Numbered from the stretch's first letter, positions 36,893 to 47,034 are shown. The stretch: DNA of 64,000 nucleotides from Variovorax paradoxus (GCF_030811855.1 NZ_JAUSRN010000001.1:310001-374000); one strand, 5' to 3'. The notes: generated by a model from the sequence alone, not told the origin. A program made the numbers and translations.

Positions 36893-39112
36893 TCAGGCCG
36901 CGGCCGGCTCGACGAGGCGAATGCCCACGTCGCCCTCACGTTCGAGCTGTGCTACGAGGCCTACCTCCCAGTCCAGGTATTGCTTGAAGCCGGCGTCACG
37001 TTTGAGAAGATCGGCGTGTGCATAGGGGCTGTACCAATGGTCGTCATCGCCCGTCAGCACGCCTTCCGGGCCGCTGCCCGTGGGCAGGCGCGCGGCAGCC
37101 CAGGCCTGTGTGCCGCCCGCGAGCGCGTGGACCTCGCGGGCGATGCGCGCGCCCAACTCCGCCGCCACGATGCGCGCGAGCACGCCGTCCGACGAGGTGA
37201 GCACGATGCGCTGCGATACGGGCAGGTCGGCGGTGAACTCCTGCAGCCGGTCCGGCACCGCGAACCGCGCACCCGCGACATGCCGGCGCTCGTACGCTGC
37301 ACGGCGCTCCACATCGAACACGATGGCGGTGCCGGCCTCGAGGGCGGCGGCGGCTTCGCGCGGCGCAATCTCTGGCGCGGGCGCGCGCAACGGCAGCACG
37401 CGCACAGGTTCGGGGCCGAGCACCAGCACCGGCAAGGCCGGCGGCGAAAGCACGAACACCTCGTGGCCGCCCAGCTGCGCGAGCCATGCGCCGGTGGTCA
37501 GCGCGCGCACGCCGTCCCAGTCGGCCAGCACAATGCGGGCGCGGCGGGTGCCCACGTATTCGTCGGTGGCCTGCACCAGCTGGCCGCCGGGCGCCCAACG
37601 CCAGCCTTCGAGGTGCCCGGCCTCGTACTCCTGGCGCGTGCGCACGTCGAAGCGGTAGAGCGAGCGCTCGTCGGACTCGGCTTCGAAGCGCGCCAACGTG
37701 GCCGCGTCGATACGGCGCACGCCTGCGCGCGCCGCCACGCTCTCGGCACGGCCACGGGCCGCCTGCCGCGCGTGTTCGCCCGGTTCGGGCAACGGCGCAG
37801 CACGGCCGTGGCTGAGCTTGCGACCCGCCAGCAGCCAAGCCATGGTGCCGTCCTTCAGCGAAACCACCGGGTTGGGAATTCCCGCGTCGATGAGCGTCTG
37901 CGCGCCCACGATGCTGCGCGTGCGGCCGGCGCAGTTGACCACCACCAGCGTCTCTGGCCGGGGCGCGAGCTCCTGGATGCGGTAGACCAGCTCGGCGCCC
38001 GGCAGGCTGTGGGCAAACGGCAGGCTGAAGTCGGCAAATTCCTCCGGCGTGCGGCTGTCGACCACGACGATGTCGTCGCCGCGCTCCACGCGCTCGTGCA
38101 GTTCGTCGACCGAGATCCAGGGCGTGTGCTTCTGGTGCTCGATGACCTCGCCGAAGGCCTTGCTCGGCACGTTGCTGCCGCTGAACAGTTCATAGCCGGC
38201 GGCGGCCCACCCCTGCGTTCCGCCGGCCAGCACCGACACGTTGCGCCAGCCCAGACGCACGAGCTTGGCGGCCGCCTGGTGCGCGAGCGCTTCGTCGGCA
38301 TCGGTCAGCACGATGCGGGTGCTGCGGCGCGGCACGAGGCGGTCGATCAGCACTTCAAGCCGCCACAGCGGCGCCGAGGCCGCGAGCAGGATGTGGCTGC
38401 GCACGAAGACGCCGGCCTCGCGCACGTCGAGCAGCGCGATCTCCTCGCCATCGGACAGGGCCGCCTTCAGTGCCTGCGGCGTGATCGCCGGGTGGCGAAT
38501 GTTCTTTGGCGCCGCGAAATGGCGGTAGCTGCCGCCCTCCGCGCCTTCGAATACCACGCGCTTGTCGAGCAGCTCGAGCGCACGGCCATAGAAGTGCAGG
38601 TGGCGCCCGTCCTGGCCGCCGACCAGCTCGATGGTGTGCACGTCGTCGGGCAGCAGCACGACGGCGCTTCCGGAAGCCACGTCAACGGTGCGCTGGTGCA
38701 CCAGCGCGTCGCGCGCGGGATCGCCCGTCTTCTCGCGGCGGTAGAGCTCGTTGCGTTCGTTGCCCTCCACGCCGGCGATCACCGCCCAGGTTGTGTGGTC
38801 GTGCGGCGGCTGGGCCTTGCCTGCCACGCCGGCCGACAGGTACAGCACGAATCCGCCGTCGGCGTCCTCGGCCAGCCGGTAGACCTGCGCGGGGTGCTCG
38901 GCATCGACCGGGAAGTGAGCGGCCGGAAACAGCGCGCGACGCTGACCCAGCCGGATCAGCGCATCGGCCACGGGCTGCAGCGTGTCGTGGGAGGCGGCGG
39001 CGCCAGGAAGCAGCAGGCTTCGGACCTGCGCGAGGAAGGCTTCGACGGCGCGCGCGCGGTCGCTGGCGACATCGTTTCCCGCGGTTTCGACGGACAGTTC
39101 GCTAAGGCTCAT
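36893..39112 (-). CDS. Cysteine dioxygenase-like cupin fused to four rhodanese domains
   Basis: 739 residues. Residues about 20-190 are a thiol dioxygenase cupin, with His104 and His106 in PPHDHTTW and His159 in LPDDVHTIEL, paralogous to the free cysteine dioxygenase at 29.7 kb. Then four rhodanese modules near 205-310, 331-430, 467-555 and 575-675. Only the second has the active cysteine (Cys394 in VVNCAGRTRS); the others have LTDADEA, LADWDGV and LTSSDGV at that place and are probably structural. A C-terminal tail of about 60 residues (HWYSPYAHADLLKRDAGFK onward) ends it. It suggests channeling from thiol oxidation to sulfane-sulfur transfer. The promoter carries the duplicated element. Confidence 0.9.
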   Translation of the reverse strand: MSLSELSVETAGNDVASDRARAVEAFLAQVRSLLLPGAAASHDTLQPVADALIRLGQRRALFPAAHFPVDAEHPAQVYRLAEDADGGFVLYLSAGVAGKAQPPHDHTTWAVIAGVEGNERNELYRREKTGDPARDALVHQRTVDVASGSAVVLLPDDVHTIELVGGQDGRHLHFYGRALELLDKRVVFEGAEGGSYRHFAAPKNIRHPAITPQALKAALSDGEEIALLDVREAGVFVRSHILLAASAPLWRLEVLIDRLVPRRSTRIVLTDADEALAHQAAAKLVRLGWRNVSVLAGGTQGWAAAGYELFSGSNVPSKAFGEVIEHQKHTPWISVDELHERVERGDDIVVVDSRTPEEFADFSLPFAHSLPGAELVYRIQELAPRPETLVVVNCAGRTRSIVGAQTLIDAGIPNPVVSLKDGTMAWLLAGRKLSHGRAAPLPEPGEHARQAARGRAESVAARAGVRRIDAATLARFEAESDERSLYRFDVRTRQEYEAGHLEGWRWAPGGQLVQATDEYVGTRRARIVLADWDGVRALTTGAWLAQLGGHEVFVLSPPALPVLVLGPEPVRVLPLRAPAPEIAPREAAAALEAGTAIVFDVERRAAYERRHVAGARFAVPDRLQEFTADLPVSQRIVLTSSDGVLARIVAAELGARIAREVHALAGGTQAWAAARLPTGSGPEGVLTGDDDHWYSPYAHADLLKRDAGFKQYLDWEVGLVAQLEREGDVGIRLVEPAAA

Positions 39113-39181
39113 GGGGGCTTTCAGGCAAGAGAAGAAAACAGGGCTGCGGACAGCCTACGCAGCGGACTCCGCGGGACCAAC

Positions 39182-39222
39182 GAAGTTTTTCGACTACGCA
39201 TATCCGGTTTGCTTCGTTGGCC
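39182..39222 (-). repeat. Duplicated 41-base promoter element, copy 2
   Basis: Second copy of the element at 35411-35451 (36/41 identical), 70 bases before the rhodanese-fusion start on the minus strand. It also lies 34 bases before the divergent Bug gene, which it may serve too. The centre here is GCATATCC where copy 1 has GGATATGC, so the core is read in opposite sense while the flanks are conserved. Confidence 0.6.
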
Positions 39223-39255
39223 CGGAGCGGGCGCGCCTCTAGATTGCGCCGCCTG

Positions 39256-40260
39256 ATGCACACATTCCTCATGCCCCCTGCGCGTCGCCGCGGCTTGCTG
39301 CTAAGCGCCCTGGCCCTTGCAAGCCTTCACCCCTTCGCCGCCGCTGCTGCCGACGAGGGGGCCGGATTCCCGTCGAAGCCGGTGCACATCGTGGTGCCCG
39401 TGGCCGCCGGCGGCAGCGCCGACAAGCTCACGCGGCTCATCGCCGAACGCCTGACCGAACGCTGGGGCCAGCCGGTGGTGGTCGAGAACCTGGCCGGCGC
39501 CAGCGGCACCATCGGCGCCGCGCGCGTGGCCAAGGCAACGGCCGACGGCCACACGCTGCTGCAGCAGGGCGAGGGCCTGACGCTCAACGCCATTCTTTTC
39601 GAGCGCCTCCCTTACGACGGGCAGAAGGCCTTCACGCCGGTGATCAAGGCGGTGGTGAATCCGCAGATCCTCGTGGTCAACCCGAGGACCGGCATCAACG
39701 ACTTCCGCGGCTACCTGGCTCGCGCAAAGGCGCAGCCGCAGTCGATCAGTCTCGGCCTGCCCGGCAACGGCGGCATCGCCCACGTAGCGCACGAAATGAT
39801 CGCGCAGGACACCGGCGCGCAGGTGAACTACATCCCCTACTCCGGCGGCGGCCCCGCCACCCTCGACGTGCTCGCCGGCCATGTGGATGCCACGCTGATC
39901 ACGCTGGCCGCGGTCACCGACCACGTGCGTGCCGGCAAACTGCGCGCGCTGGCCGTGACAACCGCGTACCGCTCGAGCGCTCTGCCCGATGTGCCGACCA
40001 TGGCCGAGGCCGGCCTGCCGGGTTTTGCCGTGGAGAGCTGGCAGGGGTACTTCGCGCCCGCCGGGACGCCGGCCGCGGTGGTGGCAAAGATCAACCGCGA
40101 CATCCAGGCCGTGATCTCCGCACCGGAGACGCGGGCGAAGCTCGAGGACATGGGCTTCAAGGTCGCAGGCGGCACGCCCTCCGACATGGCGCGCACCCTC
40201 GCTGCCGATCGCGTGCGCTACGCCAAGACCATCCAGACCGCCGGCATCACGCTCCGCTGA
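39256..40260 (+). CDS. Bug family tripartite tricarboxylate transporter substrate-binding protein (second)
   Basis: About 334 residues: signal peptide MHTFLMPPARRRGLLLSALA... to AAAADEG, then PSKPVHIVVPVAAGGSADKLTRLIA and VVVENLAGASGTIGAARVAKATADGHTLL. The first motif has AAGGSADK where most members have PPGGxxD, so ligand contacts may differ. Divergent from the cysteine dioxygenase/rhodanese fusion and sharing its 143-base control region, so a sulfonate or sulfur-containing carboxylate ligand is plausible. A start at 39271 is also possible. Confidence 0.88.
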   Translation: MHTFLMPPARRRGLLLSALALASLHPFAAAAADEGAGFPSKPVHIVVPVAAGGSADKLTRLIAERLTERWGQPVVVENLAGASGTIGAARVAKATADGHTLLQQGEGLTLNAILFERLPYDGQKAFTPVIKAVVNPQILVVNPRTGINDFRGYLARAKAQPQSISLGLPGNGGIAHVAHEMIAQDTGAQVNYIPYSGGGPATLDVLAGHVDATLITLAAVTDHVRAGKLRALAVTTAYRSSALPDVPTMAEAGLPGFAVESWQGYFAPAGTPAAVVAKINRDIQAVISAPETRAKLEDMGFKVAGGTPSDMARTLAADRVRYAKTIQTAGITLR

Positions 40261-40297
40261 CATACCGGCGTGCGCCGGCTCCGACACCCCCCTACGT

Positions 40298-40402
40298 TCA
40301 AGCCGCGAGCTGCTGCGCGCCCGCCTGCCAGATGGCCCCGGCGTAGAGCGACTCGTCGAGCACGGAATCCGCATACGCCAATCCGTCTTTCTTCTTTGGC
40401 AT
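40298..40402 (-). CDS. Small open frame, possible gene remnant
   Basis: 34 codons, MPKKKDGLAYADSVLDESLY... ending IWQAGAQQLAA, in the 188-base gap between the Bug gene and the histidine kinase. No recognisable ribosome site and no family identified. The amphipathic composition could be coding, but it may equally be noise. Confidence 0.18.
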   Translation of the reverse strand: MPKKKDGLAYADSVLDESLYAGAIWQAGAQQLAA

Positions 40403-40447
40403 TGCTGGCGCGAATCAGAACCGTCACCTCTCGGCCAGGCACACGCA

Positions 40448-41860
40448 TCACCGGGTCAGCGGCAGTTCAATCGCAATGCGAAGTCCGCCCCACTGCGACG
40501 CCAAGGCCGTGATGCGCCCTTCATGGGCCTGCACAATGTTGCGGCAGATCGCCAATCCCAGGCCGCTGCCGCCGGTCGCGCGGTTGCGCGACTGTTCGAC
40601 GCGGTAGAAGCGCTCGAACAGCTTCTCCAGCTTGTCGTCGGGCACGCCGGGCGCGCTGTCTTCGATGAGGATGAGCGCGGCGGCGCCGTGGCGGGTGCAG
40701 CCCACGCGGACCATGCCGGCGCCGTCCGTATAGCGGCGCGAATTCTCGAGCAGATTGCCGAACAACTGATGCAGGCGTGCCTCGTCGCCACTGCAAATCA
40801 GCGGCTCCTCTGCAATCTGCAGTACCAGTTGCAGCGACGCCGCATCAAGCCGCTGCCGCATGCTCTCGGCCGCCGCCAGGAGCACCGTGCCCACATCGAC
40901 GGGAACCCGCCGGTACGCCATGGCGCCGACGTCGCTCAGCGACAGGTCGTGCAGGTCGTTGACCAGCTTGCCGAGCCGCTCGACCTCCATGTGCATGGCG
41001 TTGGTCGACTGGATCGTGGACGAACGGATGCCGTCCTGGATGGCCTCGAGTTGCGCGCGCAGTACCGCGAGCGGCGTCCGCAGTTCATGGGAGATATCCG
41101 CCATGAAGCCCCGCCGTGCGCGATCGGCATGCTCCAGCGTCTGGGCCATGTGGTTGAAGTCACGCGCCAGCGCGCCGAGTTCGTCGTGAGCGCCATCCGC
41201 AATGCGCGATGCGAAGTCTCCGGCGGCCAGGCGATGCGTGGCCCGGGCCATGTCTCGAACCCGCCGCAGCAGCGTGCGCGCGAGGATGAGAGTGAGCAAA
41301 GCCGCCACGAGAAGCGATCCGAGTCCGACCATCGTCAAGGCGGTGAACTGATGTTCGAGAAAGCGCTTGTCGTTCTTCGGAAGCACTGCCTCGAACGGCA
41401 CCGTCGCGACCCAGCCCACTGTCCGCCCCTCGACGATGACGGGGACGCGGATCGAATGGGCATCGATGTCCGGATTGCCGGTCACGCGGCGCATCTGCGC
41501 ATCCAGCAGGCCCACGCGTGCCAGGGCACCGGTCTGATCGGAAGCCGCCACCCGAGGCGCAGGATCACCCTTCGCTTCCTGGAGAAAGGGCAACACCAGG
41601 TTCACCCACTCCCGGAAGTCGGAACGCAGGAAGTCCCAGCTGCCGCGAATGGCATAGGCCTGCTCCAGGCGTGGAACGATCTCTTCCATCCGCGTGCGGC
41701 TTTGCTGGTCGAGATAGCCCAGGAAGCCGCGCTCCATCACGAGCCGCATGGCGATGGCCTGCACCAAGACCACGGCAGCGCAGGCCAGCAGAACGAACAA
41801 AAAGAGCTTTGCCCGGATGCCGAATTTCATGAGAGCGGGAGGCTTGCGATCGGACCGCAT
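40448..41860 (-). CDS. Sensor histidine kinase (BaeS-like), orphan
   Basis: 470 residues. Membrane segment near 17-40, a periplasmic sensor region with FLGYLDQQSRTRMEEIVPRLEQAY as in BaeS, second membrane segment near 172-195, HAMP, DHp with His258 in DISHELRTPLAVLRAQ, and an HATPase domain (LLENSRRYTDGAG, EDSAPGVPDDKLEKLFERFYR, GGSGLGLAICRNIVQAHEG). All catalytic boxes are intact. No response regulator gene is adjacent. It lies 24 bases after a TetR gene in the same direction, divergent from the RND efflux operon, so it probably senses envelope stress linked to efflux. Confidence 0.92.
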   Translation of the reverse strand: MRSDRKPPALMKFGIRAKLFLFVLLACAAVVLVQAIAMRLVMERGFLGYLDQQSRTRMEEIVPRLEQAYAIRGSWDFLRSDFREWVNLVLPFLQEAKGDPAPRVAASDQTGALARVGLLDAQMRRVTGNPDIDAHSIRVPVIVEGRTVGWVATVPFEAVLPKNDKRFLEHQFTALTMVGLGSLLVAALLTLILARTLLRRVRDMARATHRLAAGDFASRIADGAHDELGALARDFNHMAQTLEHADRARRGFMADISHELRTPLAVLRAQLEAIQDGIRSSTIQSTNAMHMEVERLGKLVNDLHDLSLSDVGAMAYRRVPVDVGTVLLAAAESMRQRLDAASLQLVLQIAEEPLICSGDEARLHQLFGNLLENSRRYTDGAGMVRVGCTRHGAAALILIEDSAPGVPDDKLEKLFERFYRVEQSRNRATGGSGLGLAICRNIVQAHEGRITALASQWGGLRIAIELPLTR

Positions 41861-41884
41861 GCATGGGAGCAGCTCGGGCCGCCG

Positions 41885-42508
41885 TTATCCCGCGGGTTGG
41901 GTGGCTGAGGCGTAGCCGCCCAGGAACACCTGCACCGCGCGGCGCGTCGCCTCCCGCAGTTCCCTGCGGGTCAGCGGGCCTTGGATGCCCAACAGACTCG
42001 GCCTGACGGTTTCCGAGTCCAGCAGCGCCATCAGGTGGTGTGCCGCCGTGGTGGGTTCGGACGTTCGCAGGCGGCCCTTGCGCATCTGCCGTTCCAGGAA
42101 ACCCGCCAGTTCGGCAACGCCCTTCTTGGGGCCTCCCTCGAAGAAGAGCCGCCCGATGTCGCTGCGGCCGGATTCGGCGATCACGGCCCTGTGCGCCTGG
42201 ATGACCTCTTGCGAACACATCGCGGCCAGGACCTTCTCGCCGAAACGTTGCAGCACGCGCGCGAGGTCTTCATCGCCCTCCTCGGCCAGCGCCGTGAAGA
42301 TCGGCTCGAAGTGGATTTTCGCCGAGGCGTGGATCACGGCAACGAACAGTTCCTCCTTGGACTTGAAGTACCCGTAGAGCGTTGCCCTCGAACCGCCGAC
42401 GCGAGCGGCAATTTCCACCATCGAGGCGCCTTCGAACCCCAGTTCCCTGAAGACTTCCGACGCCACCTGGACGATGGCGTCGCGCTTGGCTTCGGTTTTG
42501 ACTCGCAT
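41885..42508 (-). CDS. TetR family regulator of the divergent RND pump (AcrR-like)
   Basis: 207 residues from the ATG at 42508, after AGAGAAACGAG; an upstream alternative would extend it by 30 residues into the shared promoter. The helix-turn-helix FEGASMVEIAARVGGSRATLYGYFKSKEELF is near residues 26-56. It is divergent from the efflux operon with 140 bases between them, the standard arrangement for a local repressor. A C-terminal TetR_C-like domain would bind a drug or toxic substrate. It is co-directional with an orphan histidine kinase. Confidence 0.9.
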   Translation of the reverse strand: MRVKTEAKRDAIVQVASEVFRELGFEGASMVEIAARVGGSRATLYGYFKSKEELFVAVIHASAKIHFEPIFTALAEEGDEDLARVLQRFGEKVLAAMCSQEVIQAHRAVIAESGRSDIGRLFFEGGPKKGVAELAGFLERQMRKGRLRTSEPTTAAHHLMALLDSETVRPSLLGIQGPLTRRELREATRRAVQVFLGGYASATQPAG

Positions 42509-42549
42509 CTCGTTTCTCTTTATTTCTGTACACAGGTGATCATTATTGA

Positions 42550-42577
42550 TTGACAACTCGTTGGAAGTCAAAATACA
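42550..42577 (+). promoter_or_regulatory. Probable promoter of the RND efflux operon
   Basis: TTGACA at 42550-42555 and AATACA at 42572-42577 with 16 bases between. A perfect 10-base palindrome ACAGCGCTGT lies just downstream at 42585-42594 and could hold a TetR repressor; neither is proved. Confidence 0.4.
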
Positions 42578-42648
42578 TTTCAGTACAGCGCTGTCCATTT
42601 AACCCATGGCCGGCCCCACCGCCCGGCCCCTTCTTCAGGAGAATCGCG

Positions 42649-43857
42649 ATGCGCCCCCCTTTCACCTATGGCCTGACGTTTGCCGCGGCCCTCGCGTCCA
42701 CCTGCATGCTTGTCGCTTGCGGCAAGCCGCCGGGCGGCCCGCCGCCGGCGCCCGGCACGCCCGAGGTCGGCGTGGTCACGGTGCAGCCGCAACGCATCGC
42801 CATCACGACCGAGTTGCCCGGGCGCACCGTGCCCTTCCTCATCGCTGACGTGCGCCCGCAGGTCGGCGGCATCGTGAAGGCCCGCAAGTTCCGCGAAGGC
42901 AGCGACGTGAAGGCCGGCGAGGCGCTCTACGAGATCGATCCCGCCACGTACAAGGCAACCTACGACAGTAACGTCGCCGCGCTTGCCAAGGTGCAGGCCA
43001 GCCTGGTCACCACGCGGCTGAAGGCCGAGCGCTACAAAGAGCTCGTGGCCATCAAGGCGGTGAGCCAGCAGGACTACGACGATGCCGCAGCCTCGCTGCA
43101 GCAAGGCGAGGCCGACGTTGCTGCGGCCAAGGCCAATGTCGAGACAAGCCGCATCAACCTCGCCTACGCGCGCATCGATGCGCCGATCTCGGGCCGCATC
43201 GGCAAGTCGACGGTCACGCCCGGCGCGCTGGTCACGGCCAGCCAGTCGACGGCACTCGCGACCATCCAGCAGCTCGACCCGATCTATGTCGACGTGACGC
43301 AACCCAGTGCCGCGATGCTTCAACTCAAACAGGCCATGGCCCGCGGCGACCTGCAAAAAAGCGGAGCGAATGCCGCCCGGGTGCAACTGATGCTGGAAGA
43401 CGGCAGTACGTACCCGCTCGAAGGCAAGCTCGAGTTCTCGGACGTCACCGTGGACCAGAACACCGGCGCCATCACGCTGCGCGCGGTGTTCCCCAACCCC
43501 AACGCCGATCTCTTGCCTGGCATGTACGTGCGCGCCGTGTTACAGGAAGGCGTGAAGGAACAGGCGCTCATGGTGCCGCAGCAGGCGGTGTCGCGCGACG
43601 GCGCCGGCAAGCCGGTGGCCTACGTGGTGGACGCCCAGCACAAGCTGCAGCGGCGCGCGCTCGAGACCGAACGCGCCATCGGCGACCAGTGGCTGGTGCG
43701 CAGCGGCCTGCAGGCCGGCGACAAGCTGGTGGTGGACGGCCAGCAGCGCGCGGCGCAGGGCGTCGAAGTGAAGACGATGCAATGGACCCCCAAGCCCAAG
43801 GCGGCCACCGAAACGGCCAAGGCCGCCCCGTCCGGCTCCGGCAGCACGGCAAACTGA
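42649..43857 (+). CDS. RND efflux periplasmic adaptor (AcrA/MexA family lipoprotein)
   Basis: 402 residues. The signal ends at lipobox LVAC (Cys near residue 24), so it is anchored to the inner membrane outer leaflet. PGRTVPFLIADVRPQVGGIV and ALYEIDPATYKATYDSN form the lipoyl half-motif, coiled-coil hairpin near 100-170, then YARIDAPISGRIGKSTVTPG, the second lipoyl half. The C-terminal Lys/Ala/Thr tail is usual. AGGAG precedes the ATG at 42649. First gene of the three-part pump. Confidence 0.95.
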   Translation: MRPPFTYGLTFAAALASTCMLVACGKPPGGPPPAPGTPEVGVVTVQPQRIAITTELPGRTVPFLIADVRPQVGGIVKARKFREGSDVKAGEALYEIDPATYKATYDSNVAALAKVQASLVTTRLKAERYKELVAIKAVSQQDYDDAAASLQQGEADVAAAKANVETSRINLAYARIDAPISGRIGKSTVTPGALVTASQSTALATIQQLDPIYVDVTQPSAAMLQLKQAMARGDLQKSGANAARVQLMLEDGSTYPLEGKLEFSDVTVDQNTGAITLRAVFPNPNADLLPGMYVRAVLQEGVKEQALMVPQQAVSRDGAGKPVAYVVDAQHKLQRRALETERAIGDQWLVRSGLQAGDKLVVDGQQRAAQGVEVKTMQWTPKPKAATETAKAAPSGSGSTAN

Positions 43858-43872
43858 TCGAGAGAAACCGTC

Positions 43873-46800
43873 ATGGCACGCTTTTTCATCGACCGCCCCA
43901 TCTTCGCGTGGGTCCTCGCCATCATCGTGATGCTGAGCGGCGTCATGTCCATCGCCACCCTGCCGATCGCGCAGTACCCGAGCATTGCGCCGCCCGCCGT
44001 CGCCATCACCGCCAACTACCCCGGCGCCTCCGCCAAGACGCTGGAAGACACCGTCACCCAGGTCATCGAGCAGAAGATGAAGGGGCTGGACCGGCTGAGC
44101 TACATGGCCTCGACGAGCGAGTCGTCGGGCACGGTCACCATCACGCTCACTTTCGAGAACGGCACCGACCCCGACACCGCGCAGGTGCAGGTGCAGAACA
44201 AGCTCTCGCTGGCCACGCCGCTGCTGCCGCAAGAGGTGCAGCAGCAAGGCGTCACCGTCACGAAGTCGGCCACCAACTTCCTGAACGTGCTGGCCTTCAC
44301 CTCCGAAGACGGCAGCATGAAAGCCGCCGACCTGTCGGACTACGTGGCCGCGAACGTGCAGGACGCTTTGAGCCGCGTCGAGGGCGTGGGCGACACCACC
44401 CTCTTCGGATCGCAGTACGCGATGCGCGTGTGGATCGACCCGAACAAGCTCGTCAACTTCAACCTCACGCCGCTGGACGTGAAGAACGCGATCCAGGCAC
44501 AGAACGCGCAGGTGTCGGCTGGCCAACTCGGCGGCATGCCGGCATCGGGCAACCAGCAGCTCAACGCGACCATCACCTCGCAGACGCGCCTGAAGACCGC
44601 GCAGGAGTTCGAAGACATCCTGCTGCGCACTCAGACCAACGGCGCCCAGGTGCGCCTGCGGGACGTGGCCCGCATCGAGCTGGGCAGCGAGTCGTACAAC
44701 ACGATCGGCCGCTACAACGGCAAGCCGGCCGCCGGTCTGGCCATCAAGCTGGCCACGGGCGCCAATGCACTCGACACGGTCAAGGCCATCGACGCGCGCG
44801 TGGCCGAACTGGAGAAGTTCTTTCCCCAGGGCATGAAGGTGCAGAAGCCCTACGACACCACGCCCTTCGTGCGGATCTCCATCGAGGAGGTCGTCAAGAC
44901 GCTGATCGAGGCGGTCGTGCTGGTGTTCCTGGTGATGTACCTCTTCCTACAGAACTTCCGTGCCACGCTGATTCCGACCATCGCCGTGCCGGTGGTGCTT
45001 CTGGGCACCTTCGGCGTGCTCGCGGCCTTCGGCTTCACTATCAACACCCTGACGATGTTCGCGATGGTGCTGGCCATCGGCCTCCTGGTGGACGATGCGA
45101 TCGTGGTGGTCGAGAACGTCGAGCGCGTGATGGCCGAGGACGGCCTCTCGCCTAAGGAGGCCACGCGCAAGTCCATGGACCAGATCACCGGCGCGCTGGT
45201 CGGCGTAGCCCTGGTGCTGGCGGCGGTGTTCGTGCCGATGGCATTCTTCGGCGGCTCCACTGGCGTGATCTACCGCCAGTTCGCGATCACCATCGTCTCG
45301 GCGATGACGCTGTCGGTGCTTGTGGCGCTGGTGCTCACGCCCGCCCTTTGCGCGACGCTGCTCAAACCGGTGCACAAGGGCCATGCGATGGCGACCACCG
45401 GCTTCTTCGGCTGGTTCAACCGCAGCTTCGACCGCGGCAACCATCGCTATCAGGGCATCGTGCGGCACATGGTGGGCAAGGGCTGGCGCTATATGGCCGT
45501 GTACGCGGTGCTGCTGGCGGCAGTGGTGTTCGGCTTCATGAAGCTGCCGGTGGGTTTCCTGCCGGATGAAGACCAGGGCTCGATGTTCGCGCTGGTCCAA
45601 CTGCCGCCGGGCGCGACGAATGCGCGCACGGCAGACGTAATCCGCCAGGTGGAGCACCACTTCCTGGTCGATCAGAAAGACGCCGTCTCGGGCATCTTCA
45701 CGGTGGCAGGTTTCAGCTTCGCGGGCAGCGGGCAGAACACGGGCTTTGCCTTCATCAAGCTCAAGCCCTGGAATGAACGCGAGGGCGAAGCACTGAGCGT
45801 GACGGGAGTGGCCGCAAAGGCCGGCGCCTTCTTCAACACAATCAGGGACGCAAAGGTATTCGCCTTCGCACCGCCCGCCGTGGCTGAACTCGGCAACGCG
45901 ACCGGCTTCGACCTGATGCTGCAGGACCGCGCCAACCTCGGGCACGACGCGCTGATGCAGGCGCGCAACCAGTTGCTTGCCACGCTCGGCAAGGACAAGC
46001 GCCTGGTCGCCGTGCGCCCCAACGGCATGGAGGACTCGCCCGAATTCAGGCTCGAGATCGATCCGCACAAGGCCCAGGCGCTGGGCCTGTCGATGAGCGA
46101 CATCAACAACACCTTCTCGGCCGCATGGGGCAGCAGCTACGTCAACGACTTCATCGACCAGGGACGCGTGAAGAAGGTGATGCTGCAGGCCGACGCGCAG
46201 TACCGCATGCTGCCCGTGGACATCGACCGCTGGTATGTGCGCAACAGCGCGGGCACCATGGTGCCCTTCACCTCCTTCGCTAAGGCGAGATGGAACTCGG
46301 GCTCGCCCCGCCTGGAGCGCTACAACGGGGTTCCGTCTGTGGAAATCCTCGGCATGGCCATGCCGGGGGCTGCATCGAGCGGCGAGGCGCTGGCCATCGT
46401 GGAAGCGGCGGTCGCGCAGTTGCCAGCGGGCATCGGTTACGAATGGACAGGCCTGTCACGCCAAGAAAAAGCGTCGAGCGGCCAGACCGGCTTGTTGTAC
46501 GGGCTGTCGATCCTGATCGTGTTCCTTTGCCTGGCCGCGCTCTATGAGAGCTGGGCCATTCCGTTCTCGGTGATCCTGGTGGTGCCGCTCGGGGTGCTGG
46601 GTGCCCTCGTTGGCGCCATCCTCACCTGGAAGATGAACGACGTCTACTTTCAGGTGGGCCTGCTGACCACCATAGGCCTCGCGTCGAAGAACGCCATCCT
46701 GATCGTCGAGTTCGCGAAAGACCTGCATGCACAGGGCAAGGGCCTGGTCGAGTCCGCGCTGGAAGCGGCGCGCCTTCGCCTGCGCCCCATCCTCATGACC

Positions 46801-47034
46801 TCGCTGGCCTTCATCCTCGGCGTGCTGCCGCTGGTATTGGGAAGCGGCGCCGGGGCCGGTGCGCAGCATGCGCTGGGCACGGCCGTGATCGGCGGCATGC
46901 TGTCGGGAACCATCCTCGCGATCTTCTTCGTGCCTCTTTTCTTCGTGCTGGTGCGCGGCCTGTTCAAGGGCAAGGACCGAGGCGATTTCGCCGGGCCGGC
47001 CTCGCATGCACAACCGGCTGCGGCCGCATCCTGA
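43873..47034 (+). CDS. RND efflux inner membrane pump (HAE1 family, AcrB/MexB-like)
   Basis: 1053 residues, a normal HAE1 length. [23 protein letters not shown] is the hallmark start. [25 protein letters not shown] contains the two proton-relay aspartates near residues 406-407 in TM4. [10 protein letters not shown] and [14 protein letters not shown] in the C-terminal half complete the set. It exports hydrophobic drugs or toxic compounds by proton antiport as a homotrimer. It follows the adaptor by 15 bases and the channel gene follows by 10. Confidence 0.96.
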   Translation: MARFFIDRPIFAWVLAIIVMLSGVMSIATLPIAQYPSIAPPAVAITANYPGASAKTLEDTVTQVIEQKMKGLDRLSYMASTSESSGTVTITLTFENGTDPDTAQVQVQNKLSLATPLLPQEVQQQGVTVTKSATNFLNVLAFTSEDGSMKAADLSDYVAANVQDALSRVEGVGDTTLFGSQYAMRVWIDPNKLVNFNLTPLDVKNAIQAQNAQVSAGQLGGMPASGNQQLNATITSQTRLKTAQEFEDILLRTQTNGAQVRLRDVARIELGSESYNTIGRYNGKPAAGLAIKLATGANALDTVKAIDARVAELEKFFPQGMKVQKPYDTTPFVRISIEEVVKTLIEAVVLVFLVMYLFLQNFRATLIPTIAVPVVLLGTFGVLAAFGFTINTLTMFAMVLAIGLLVDDAIVVVENVERVMAEDGLSPKEATRKSMDQITGALVGVALVLAAVFVPMAFFGGSTGVIYRQFAITIVSAMTLSVLVALVLTPALCATLLKPVHKGHAMATTGFFGWFNRSFDRGNHRYQGIVRHMVGKGWRYMAVYAVLLAAVVFGFMKLPVGFLPDEDQGSMFALVQLPPGATNARTADVIRQVEHHFLVDQKDAVSGIFTVAGFSFAGSGQNTGFAFIKLKPWNEREGEALSVTGVAAKAGAFFNTIRDAKVFAFAPPAVAELGNATGFDLMLQDRANLGHDALMQARNQLLATLGKDKRLVAVRPNGMEDSPEFRLEIDPHKAQALGLSMSDINNTFSAAWGSSYVNDFIDQGRVKKVMLQADAQYRMLPVDIDRWYVRNSAGTMVPFTSFAKARWNSGSPRLERYNGVPSVEILGMAMPGAASSGEALAIVEAAVAQLPAGIGYEWTGLSRQEKASSGQTGLLYGLSILIVFLCLAALYESWAIPFSVILVVPLGVLGALVGAILTWKMNDVYFQVGLLTTIGLASKNAILIVEFAKDLHAQGKGLVESALEAARLRLRPILMTSLAFILGVLPLVLGSGAGAGAQHALGTAVIGGMLSGTILAIFFVPLFFVLVRGLFKGKDRGDFAGPASHAQPAAAAS

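Noticed and set aside
36722-39256. Open frame of over 800 codons opposite the rhodanese fusion gene
   Set aside because: His/Arg/Gly-rich shadow of a high-GC gene; no domain, and the opposite strand encodes recognisable cupin and rhodanese domains.
40266-40280. CCGGCG-TG-CGCCGG hairpin after the Bug gene as a terminator
   Set aside because: Two-base loop and no T-run; in such GC-rich DNA this is expected by chance.
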